Positions 56,385 to 64,000 of a stretch of DNA of 64,000 nt are shown piece by piece. A program made the translations under genes and the position numbers. The notes under the pieces are model-generated. The model was not told the DNA's origin, made no database searches, and saw nothing but the letters and a program-made list of their open reading frames with translations. Location of the stretch: the NCBI GenBank assembly GCA_025765615.1, contig JAIVFJ010000010.1, positions 496,001 to 560,000 on the forward strand. The letters run 5' to 3'. Every line of letters starts with the position of its first letter. Within the stretch, counting starts at the first letter, position 1. The stretch is from Zopfochytrium polystomum (Eukaryota > Chytridiomycota > Chytridiomycetes > Chytridiales > Chytridiaceae).

Positions 56385-58615
56385 TCACCCGGACAGGTGA
56401 TCCCAATTTCCGGACTTCGAAAAAAGTTTCTTGTTTTGGGCAGCAACACTGACGCAGCTCTCGTCACGGTTGCACCGCTCCACGTACGCAAGCATCTTGT
56501 TGTAGCCGATTACGTATCGGTCATACACCAAGTGCCGCCTGGCAACCTGCTCGGGCGTCAGCGGCGGAGACGGCACGATGCAGTCCTCCGCCGCCTTGAC
56601 GCACACTCCAGAGAACGCGTCAGGCGTCATCGTCGGCACACGCGGGTCCGCGATTCCGGGGTAGGCAACCGTGTAAAAGGTCTCGGCGCCGGCGTCGTCA
56701 TCTGCAAAGCTCGCACCATTCGGCCCTGCCGCTGACGGCGGCACCTGGGTGCCGTTGCCGTAGCTGCCCCCGCCTGTTTCGAGCGCAGTACGATTGCAGG
56801 CAAGCACAACCCGGTCTGCCACGATAAGGTGCACACTGCAGGCATCGGGCACAGTCACATTGGCGGCACCGTCGGCGTACGATACCACTGTCGGGATCTC
56901 TGCGACGTCGGCATTGAGAACTGCGACCGCGGACATCCATGCGTCGCCGAGGTTGCCCGTAGTTGTGTTGGTGTTGGTGTTGGTCGCTTTGCTGTCGACG
57001 ATGGTGGCATTTAGCGGGAGGGAAGCCGCGGACCGGCGGACCACGGCACTTCCCGGAGCGCGAGTTAAGCCGCCCCCACTGGTGACGACCAGGAGACCCT
57101 GCACCATCTGCGTCAGCCATTCTTTTTCCTTTTCCAAATCGCGCGTCACAGTCGGCGTCGGCACAGAGCTGGCGGTCGTTGGAGTAGTTCCGGTTCTACT
57201 TGACGGTGAGCTGTTAGGTACGGATGCAAAAGGCCAGTTCAGGTTGGGGGCGCTGCCGTCCGGACACGCTGGCGCGTCAAAAGTTACATCTCCCGAAGAT
57301 TGGGTGTAGGTGTAGCATAATGGTGATCCGCCGAGCGTGTCCATCATGTCCGAAACCTTAAAGTTGGTCCACTGGTCAAGAACCTCCTGCAAAGAAGCAA
57401 CGCCACTCTTGTCTGCAGGGCTGGGTACCATGTGGCCTTCAAAGTCTGTAAGATATGACGGACAGAGGTGCTGCCACTTCCACCATGTCTTGTCGATAAA
57501 TCCGTGGTGCACTAAAGTGGGAAGCAAGTGCTGTCAGATGGCGCGACCAACAAGAGTTTGTCCTTACAGTAGAAGCCTGGGTCTGAATGCACAAATAAAT
57601 GGTAGTTGCATTAATAGTGAGTCGTACATCTGTCGAACTAGACAGTTCGGAACGAACCATTAGGAGAAACGTAAAAGTTGCCCATGTCGCAATGATCAGA
57701 ATCACCGCCAACAGTAATATGGCCATTGGCGTGGTATCCGCTAGTGTCGTCGCTGCGGAAGTCATTGTAGGTCGTCGCCTTCAAATGTGCGTCGGCTATG
57801 GCCCCTGGGTCGTCAAGAGGGGTACCGACAAATCCGCACCGCCGCAAACAGGTCTTGTCTCCGGCGGGAAAGTTTCTTGTAGAAGCTCCAAACGGTGGGT
57901 ACGGCGAAACGTTGTACTTGCCGGCGGCGAAGGGGCCTTGGGTAAGGCATGAGTCGGACGAGCGCCCGACGTTTTCGCCAAAGTACTGGAAAATGTCGGA
58001 CTCCCACCAGTTTTGAGCGACGGCAGACCAGTCCCAGTAGACGAGACCGAGGTCCCAGCCGGCGTAAATAAGCATTTGCTCGTAAAGGTGGAGCATTGCA
58101 CGGTGAAAAGGATAGAACTGCGCTACGGCGTGGGCATAGTAGGCCCCGTTCACTTTGAAAAAACCGGTCACGATTTTCAAAATGAATGAAGCTCTCAACA
58201 AGTGATCCCTACTCACCATGGCTATGTTTGGGGTGAAGGCAACGACGTGACACGCGAAAATAGGACTAGTTTTGAGTGGAAGTAAAGAGGGAATGGGCTC
58301 GATGCGCTTACTTTTTCACCAAGTCATAATATCCCATTATCCCTGGTTTGATTGAGTCCTGGAGCCCGTTGTCCGCCAGCTTCCGGACAGCAGCAGCATC
58401 TGGTGGTTGTCCAGGAAGGAACAGTTATGAACGCTGATTAGGCGGGTCCAGTGCTTCTGCTACTCACAGGCAGTCTTTTGGTCTGGAGTGAGCTGGTTCC
58501 ACTCCATGCGGACGATTGGATTGGAGCATGCAGCCTTGGCCGGTGAGGCAGACAATTGAATCGAGGCGAAGAGGACGACGGCGATCGCTGGAACGAAACA
58601 GGCAACCGTCCTCAT
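56385..58615 (-). CDS. Secreted tyrosinase, copy C, with a 5-nt microexon
   Basis: Six exons read right to left: 58615-58468, 58399-58312, 58221-58217, 58152-57658, 57582-57568 and 57511-56385, totalling 1,878 nt or 625 aa. The signal peptide runs to about SPAKAACSNP. The 5-nt exon CCATG completes Asn and supplies the His of NHVNGAYYAHAVAQF, giving the His-x7-His spacing of copies A and B; FYPFHRAMLH adds the third CuA ligand. CuB ligands lie in GYHANGHITVGG and, across a 15-nt exon, in NDPGFYLHHGFIDKTW. The tail of about 330 residues carries sequons (NATIV, NTTT) and a predicted linker. No other splice choice kept phase and the ligand. Role as for copy A. Confidence 0.88.
58217..58221 (-). 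other. 5-nt microexon of tyrosinase C
   Basis: On the minus strand the order is an intron ending catag, exon CCATG, then GTGAGT. Upstream exon phase 2 and downstream exon phase 1 are both satisfied only by this 5-nt exon. A longer exon starting after the upstream ctag would leave the next exon out of frame. Confidence 0.75.
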
Positions 58616-59534
58616 TGTTGTTTATTCTATACAGAGCAAAAAAAAAAGATAAGAAAAAAACCCGAAGGGCAGCTATTCTTGCGTTTTATGTATTTGATGC
58701 AAACTTTGCTTTCTCTCTGCAGGCAGACAGACAGGCAGACAGACAGTCAGACAGAAATGGGTAAGAGAAGACAGGAAGAGGTGAAAGCGGGAGAGACAGA
58801 GAGAGAAAGAGTCTGCTCTTGCTTGCTCGGAGTGTCACCACGGTTTTGCGTCTTTCTCAGTCACCACCACTCACTCTGACCAAAACCCGCCGATCCAATG
58901 TGCGTTGGTCCGTCCGAAAAAAAAATTTCAAGGAGAAAGACAAAGAAACGAAGACAAGACGACGCCACAGCCACGAACGCGGAAGGCGAAAATCCACGCA
59001 TGCATTGGTTTGGCAATCTATGGAAGTGGCACCGCTTCACCGCTTCCCTGATTTTTTTTGTCGCGGTGGTTTTCGCTCTGCCGCACTGGTAGCGGCGACG
59101 TCAGCTGCCGAGTACGGGCACTTTGGACCAGCGCGACCATGGGTGGTGACGCGCTACTGCGAATTCCACCAAGGGAAAAATCAAGTTGCATGCGTCTAAT
59201 GTCACATACCTATTGGATTGGCTCACAGTGGAAGAGCGAGTCTCATTGTCGAAACAAGGAAATGCAACGTTCAAAGGTTGCGTACAAAGTTGTTTTAAGA
59301 ATAAGCTTACCGTTTGGCGCCGTCCATCTCGCAGTTGCTGTTTCGATACGGTGTCCTTATATGTGGAAACCGCTTCCGTCGTCTCCACGAAAGCTGGGTG
59401 ACTCTGCTGTGGCAAGCGGGCAGTTCAAGGCCGTGCCGACAGCACTTCACCGCCAAAGGCTGCTTGGGCCGCCGCCGTTATACAATTTTCGATTACCTTC
59501 TTTATAATGCGTTTGTAGAGAAAAGGAGAAGCAG

Positions 59535-59568
<34 letters not shown>

Positions 59569-59715
59569 AAGAAAGAAAGACAACCGACAGAGGCCTCAGT
59601 GATACAATGATAGAGTGATATAGAGTGTGGAAAGTAACGAGCAAGGGCAGTTTTGAGGCAAGCGATGGGTCCGCCGGTAGAATGGAAGCAAACCAAAAGT
59701 ATCGCCTCAGCCTTC
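58616..59715. other. Intergenic region with A30/GAAA tract
   Basis: About 1.1 kb lies upstream of tyrosinase C and downstream of the minus-strand PH-like gene. A GACA/GGCA short repeat lies at about 58725-58757. A homopolymer A run of about 29 bases followed by GAAA units lies at about 59537-59580. No gene is recognised. Confidence 0.6.
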
Positions 59716-61944
59716 CTATTTCTTTGATCCAGGGGAAGCGACGGCCGCATTGCCGTTACTACCAAAAATTGTAAACGACTTCAACCGCTTTCCAGAACCA
59801 AGGGATGGAGGTCGAGCACCGAGGTCCATCGCAGCACGGGAAGGTGCAACATACTCCTTCTCCTCGCCCCTCGTTGATCCGTCGAATCCACCCGTTGCCG
59901 CCGCGGCTGCTGCCGTCGCCGCCCGGAGCGCTGCTGTCGCCTTGCCGCCGCCCAGGCCGCCGCCACCACGTGGCAGGGGCGGCGCCGCTGCTCGAGCCTT
60001 TTCCGAGGCCTTTTCAAAGACTTCACAAAACCGCTTATACTCCTCCTGGAAGAGCTGGCGGCGCGCTTCAAGGCTGGGGCGGTCGTATGGCAGAAGCGCA
60101 GGCGGTGGCGAGGCCGAAGTTCGCGGCATAGACCCGTGGGTGCTAGCGCCTGAATCTGCTCGGGGCGACGGGATGGGAGGCAGCGGACGGGCGGGCTTGC
60201 TGGAAAGCGACACTTGTGGAACAGGCGAAGGGTTGTGACTGCTCGCCGGGCTCGGGCCAGCTGTTAAAGGCGGTGTACGGGGACCTGTCGCAAGCGGAGG
60301 CTCAGGATTTCGTATTAAGGACCAGAACGCAGACACGTCTGTGATGATGTCATCACGCGTGAGTGGTACAGGGGTTGCTCCGAAAGAACGACGGCTGGTG
60401 GATCGAAACTGCCATGTTTGGGTCGCTTCGAAGGACAACTCGACGACCGTAAGAACGAGGGTGTTTGGGGGCGACGCAAAATGTTCAATGCCAACAGGGT
60501 CGTCCCAGTCGGCGCTGCCCATAAACGAAAAGGTAAAAGGGGTTCCAAAACCGTGAAGGACGGCAACTGGAAGTGTGGTGGGTGTGGCTGGAACGGAAAA
60601 CAAGTAGACAGCTGCGTTGGAGCTGTTTGTTGAATCAAATAGAACGAGTCTCGGGATCCAGCCCCCCAACGCACTGGTTGGCATGGTGGGACTCGTTGGG
60701 CTAGTCGGGGAAGCGGCCATGGCGGTGCTTCCGTTGCTGCGTGTCCTAGAGTGAAAGCGGGCCGGACGCTGAAATAGCGTGTCTTGATAGGTACCGCTGT
60801 GGCGAGGAGACGAAGTTCCCGAGGACGACGTGGCTGTAGAGGCTGATGTGGATGTGGATGAGCGCGATGATGCCTCCCCATCCTCCCCACGGGCCGTGAC
60901 CCCATCAGCCAGGTCACTCTGAAAGTTGGCGAATGACTCATCCAAAGAGCCAATTGTCGGATCGGTTGCCAGCCTGGAGTTTGGTCCAAACATATTGGGT
61001 TTTCGGCGAGGTGGCCTCCGGCACTCGAGCACCGCGCAAAGTGCGCCGGGGCGTTGAATGAGCTCACCGAAAGATGGTGGGGTGTAAGGGTTTCCATAGG
61101 AAGTTGGTGAAGGGGAATGACTCCCGGAGCGAGACGAGGTGGCAGCGCCATCGACAAGTGTGAGAAGATTTGTTGGAACTGGAGTTGTCGATTGAGGTTG
61201 CGCTCGGCCTGCTCGTTCGAGGAAGCCAGCTGACGCGGTTCGCCTGCGAAGGCCACGGGGTTGTGGCGAGGGCGAGCACGAGGCGCTGTCGATTGGCTCG
61301 GCACTGGCACCAGCACTGCTTACGCGCGGGGCTATGAAAGGACTCGTTGGTCGCTGGTCGGCCTCGGCCGACGGTCGGTTGGGAACAGACCCGTACTTGT
61401 GATCATCCTCTTCGTCGATTGACATCTTCAAGAGGTCCGTCATTAAAGGGTCATTCATGAGGGACTCAAGGTTGCGCTTCTGCTCGGAGGAAGGGGACCG
61501 AGCCGGGGGAGGGCGCCTTCGCTCTAATGAAGGTGAGCGTGGGGGAGGAGGGAGAGAGACATTTCGCCGGCTTCTTGGCGAGGGGCCGTTTTGGCCGTCG
61601 GGAAAGCGATCACCAAGTCCAAATGCGGCCTCAACCATGAGTCTGCTGAGGAGCTCGTAGTCAATGCTGCCGTCAACGTGTCTCGCGCTGTCGGGCTTGC
61701 CGAGTCCATATTCGTCGCCACCGCCGTTTCTCGCGCTTTCGCGGCTGGTGGTGGTTCGGAGCGGAATCGCCCCAGCCGCAGTAAGAACGTCGAGCACGCT
61801 TCCCCTCCTGCTGTGGGTTCTGCTGCCATTCCTGCTGCTGTTTCTACTGCTTGTGCGTGGGGGAAACGAAGGCGGCTTTTGCGCGTCCTCATTACCATGG
61901 CCGTCCAGTCCCAACCCACCGACAGTAGTTCCACGCTCGGGCAT
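59716..61944 (-). CDS. Low-complexity protein with PH-like domain (probable family member 4)
   Basis: The frame is open from 62184 to the stop at 59716. I prefer ATG 61944 (MPERGTTVGG), giving 742 aa, because the longer N terminus is basic and low in complexity. After a Ser/Arg-rich leader, a helix-like segment (DYELLSRLMVEAAFGLGD) and Ser/Pro stretches, a PH-like core spans about residues 330-550: ALCAVLECRR, a Ser-rich insert, GWIPRLVLFDS, AAVYLFSVPA, ADWDDPVGIEHF, QTWQFRSTS, and a closing helix with Trp (DVSAFWSLIRN). The strand order recalls the three genes at 36.8-46.7 kb. A Glu/Lys-rich helix (LFQEEYKRFCEVFEKASEKAR) lies near the C terminus. Function unknown. Confidence 0.62.
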   Translation of the reverse strand: MPERGTTVGGLGLDGHGNEDAQKPPSFPPRTSSRNSSRNGSRTHSRRGSVLDVLTAAGAIPLRTTTSRESARNGGGDEYGLGKPDSARHVDGSIDYELLSRLMVEAAFGLGDRFPDGQNGPSPRSRRNVSLPPPPRSPSLERRRPPPARSPSSEQKRNLESLMNDPLMTDLLKMSIDEEDDHKYGSVPNRPSAEADQRPTSPFIAPRVSSAGASAEPIDSASCSPSPQPRGLRRRTASAGFLERAGRAQPQSTTPVPTNLLTLVDGAATSSRSGSHSPSPTSYGNPYTPPSFGELIQRPGALCAVLECRRPPRRKPNMFGPNSRLATDPTIGSLDESFANFQSDLADGVTARGEDGEASSRSSTSTSASTATSSSGTSSPRHSGTYQDTLFQRPARFHSRTRSNGSTAMAASPTSPTSPTMPTSALGGWIPRLVLFDSTNSSNAAVYLFSVPATPTTLPVAVLHGFGTPFTFSFMGSADWDDPVGIEHFASPPNTLVLTVVELSFEATQTWQFRSTSRRSFGATPVPLTRDDIITDVSAFWSLIRNPEPPLATGPRTPPLTAGPSPASSHNPSPVPQVSLSSKPARPLPPIPSPRADSGASTHGSMPRTSASPPPALLPYDRPSLEARRQLFQEEYKRFCEVFEKASEKARAAAPPLPRGGGGLGGGKATAALRAATAAAAAATGGFDGSTRGEEKEYVAPSRAAMDLGARPPSLGSGKRLKSFTIFGSNGNAAVASPGSKK

Positions 61945-63235
61945 GGGGGGCGGTCTGCGGGGGGGTGTTGGGAAGGCGAAAGAATGGCTTGCTGACTGCC
62001 AATCAATCGTTCCATCAATCGTAAACAACCACATTAATTCATTGCGCTGTTTTCTGTCTCTCTGTCGGTGCGTCTCGCCTCCGTGTTTCTGTCTCCATGT
62101 TTTAGTTCCGATGGATTGCCCATTCATCCGTTTGGTGAGGTGTTGGTTGACGGCCCATTCCCCCCCCCCACGGGGCTCGCGCAAATGCCTTCTTTGTTCC
62201 CTGCATTCCTGGAACCGACCAATTTCTGTCTCTTAATCCGTCTTTCCGCATGTTCATTGATTGCACACTCCATCTTTCTCTCCCTCGATCTCTGTCTTGC
62301 TCTCAGTCTCTTCGAATCAGTGCGTCTGTCTGGCAAATCAACTGGAAGTGGGGCTTGCGAGACAAAAAACACTACCAATTAAAAAAAAAACATTATTTAA
62401 ACATTTTCTCGTTTTGAACGAATTTACATATTTCACACGAAAAAAAAGAAAAACAACAACAACAAACGAACAGTCGTCGCAAGATCCTTCCTCCTCGGAA
62501 CCCTAACACGCCACTATTGCGCCTCCCTGTCGGGATGCCATTGGCTCCTTCTCTGTTGCTCTCGGCCAGACAGCCACCACCACCGCCCACACACTCGATC
62601 GGCTTTGTTGTTCCAGTTGGTGGGGCGGAAATCTGCGTTTGTTTGCAGCGTTCTGGGACCAAAAAAGGACACACAAACAAAGGAAACCCGAATTCCACGC
62701 AAGAAGTGTCGCTAGTGAAAATAAGAATGCATGCTATGCTATTTAGCTGTCAGGGGCATGCACTCCCGCCCTCGATCTCGCTGACTTGTGTCCTGTCGCT
62801 CCCCAACTGCACGATACGCGCGGGGGCCAAGATTTCCGACCATGATCCGAATACAGTAACCGACACGGACAAGCAACCAAACACAACAAAGCAATTTGAC
62901 CCAAGAAAAAGGGCGAGAGAGGGAATTAACTTTGACTCTTGTGGTGAGTTGCGAAACCTTACAATAAACAGATCGTCAAAGCTGGCTCAAACAGTCTCCT
63001 AAAAGTCAAGCTTTGCAAACAAGGTTTCTGCTTGCTTTGGCAGGCCAACAACAAATGGCCGTTTTGTGAAGGCCATTAACCCTCCTCCAAGCTACCGCTT
63101 GAGTATTTCACTCTCCTACTCTTAGCACAATTCCTTTCGTTGCTTTTTTCTCAAAGTAGATGAAGGCAGTTGAATATGAACATTTGAATTGCGAGTCGGG
63201 ATATTTCTGCTTTCTTTTTTTCTTTTCTTCTTTTT
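61945..63235. other. Intergenic region, right side
   Basis: This contains the 5' flank of the minus-strand PH-like gene and the 3' flank of the DUF4436-like gene. An A10 tract lies near 62381 and an ACAACA-rich stretch at about 62453-62470. Short plus-strand ORFs have no motifs. Confidence 0.5.
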
Positions 63236-64000
63236 TTACATCCCACCGCCCCCAAAAAACCTGCCGTCTCCAATCGCTTCTCCACTGCGCGGAACGACAC
63301 GGGCCCTCAGCCCCGCCTTCTCCTTCGCCTCTTCGTCTTCCTCGTCTTTCAGAATCGCTCTCCACTTCGACTCCTTCTCTTTCTTCTCCAAAACCTTGTC
63401 CTCCTCGCTCTTTGGTTTGTACCGCCGGAAATTAAACACAAAGAGGAAAAAGGAGGCGAAAGAGATGAGGATGACGGCCCAGCAGTAGCTTACAAGGTCG
63501 CCGACTGTGCCAATCACGGGTGCCCGTGGTTGGATCGCGCGGATCGCGCCGACGGTAAACACTGAAGACGCCGTCCAGGTCATGATCACGTCTGCATCGC
63601 GGCCTCGGAATGCAACCTGCAAAGTAGATACCACCGCCATAATGGCCCACCCGTGCTGAGTTTTTGTTTCCAACGAAGGCGCAAGCTTGTGAGACTTCCT
63701 CTCGAACAAAAAGAAAAAGTACAGGCTCACAAACGCAAACGGCGACCTACCATAACTAGCCACGTAAACACCACCGCAACACGTGTGATACCATTACGAA
63801 TAAATGGCGCTGTGATTCTCACAGCGCTGATCCCGTCACCGCCGGGGAAGGAGTCAATTCTCGGCGTCCGAAACTCAAACCCAGGAATATTCGTTCCAAA
63901 ATTCAGCGTCAGCACCATATCGTAGAAACGCTTTGGATCCTCGCCCAGAGAATGCTGGGCGAAGATATCCATGTACACCTCGTACTCCTCAAAAGGGTAG
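63236..64000 (-). CDS. DUF4436-like membrane protein, 3' part (cut by window edge)
   Basis: The gene enters from beyond base 64000 and ends at the stop at 63236. The visible protein has a soluble segment (FEEYEVYMDIFAQ, NIPGFEF), a hydrophobic segment (TRVAVVFTWLVM), then LYFFFLFER, HGWAIMAVVSTL, SVFTVGAIRAIQPRAPVIGT and DLVSYCWAVILISFASFFLF. A charged Lys/Glu tail follows (KSEEDKVLEKKEKESKWR). The order PFE-Y, then GF, then three to four C-terminal membrane spans with the AIRxxQPxxPxxG motif fits DUF4436. The frame changes between about 63752 and 63735: the only intron that joins the two frames is 38-49 nt, so either a very short intron or a frameshift is present. Function unknown, membrane localised. 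Confidence 0.75.

Overview
The window looks like chromosomal DNA from a filamentous or zoosporic fungus, most likely a chytrid-type lineage (inference). The reasons are compact introns of about 45-130 bases in nearly every gene, a fungal Zn2Cys6 regulator, a PH-CRIB-kinase of the Cla4 type, tyrosinases, X325/Bim1-like copper proteins and an ADAM-like secreted metalloprotease family, together with many CT/GA/CA microsatellites and A/T tracts in the spacers. No tRNA, rRNA, CRISPR or prokaryotic signal was recognised. Exon borders were read by hand from splice sites, phase and family motifs, so they are models and not transcript evidence.

Layout. 0-5.1 kb: two tandem minus-strand secreted metalloproteases, the first cut by the window edge. 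5.8-13.9 kb: one large ten-exon gene for an N-myristoylation-motif protein with DUF4062, a NACHT NTPase and a WD40-like region (NWD1/NWD2-like STAND architecture). 14.1-14.8 kb: a broken RRM-protein gene. 15.7-18.6 kb: a Zn2Cys6 transcription factor with an in-frame TAG. 19.8-22.5 kb: a Cla4/PAK kinase. 23.2-24.7 kb: a DNAJC17-like J-domain/RRM protein. 26.4-27.6 kb: a multi-pass membrane protein. 28.1-30.9 kb: a GH47 alpha-mannosidase. 32.2-34.7 kb: two divergently transcribed X325/Bim1-like copper proteins. 36.8-46.7 kb: three same-strand genes for long low-complexity proteins with a divergent PH-like domain; a probable fourth member is at 59.7-61.9 kb. 49.2-50.0 kb: a decayed Tc1/mariner transposase. 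50.85-58.6 kb: three tyrosinase genes. The right edge holds the 3' part of a DUF4436-like membrane protein.

How the genes fit together. The clearest theme is copper and the cell surface: three secreted type-3 copper enzymes and two histidine-brace proteins lie within 27 kb, with secretory-pathway glycan processing (GH47) nearby. Cla4, the PH-like family and the STAND protein are signalling or membrane-associated candidates. The observations that most deserve checking are the DUF4062-NACHT-WD40 protein, a 5-nt microexon that carries a copper-ligand histidine in one tyrosinase, an array of heat-shock-element-like pentamers upstream of another tyrosinase, and the expanded PH-like family.
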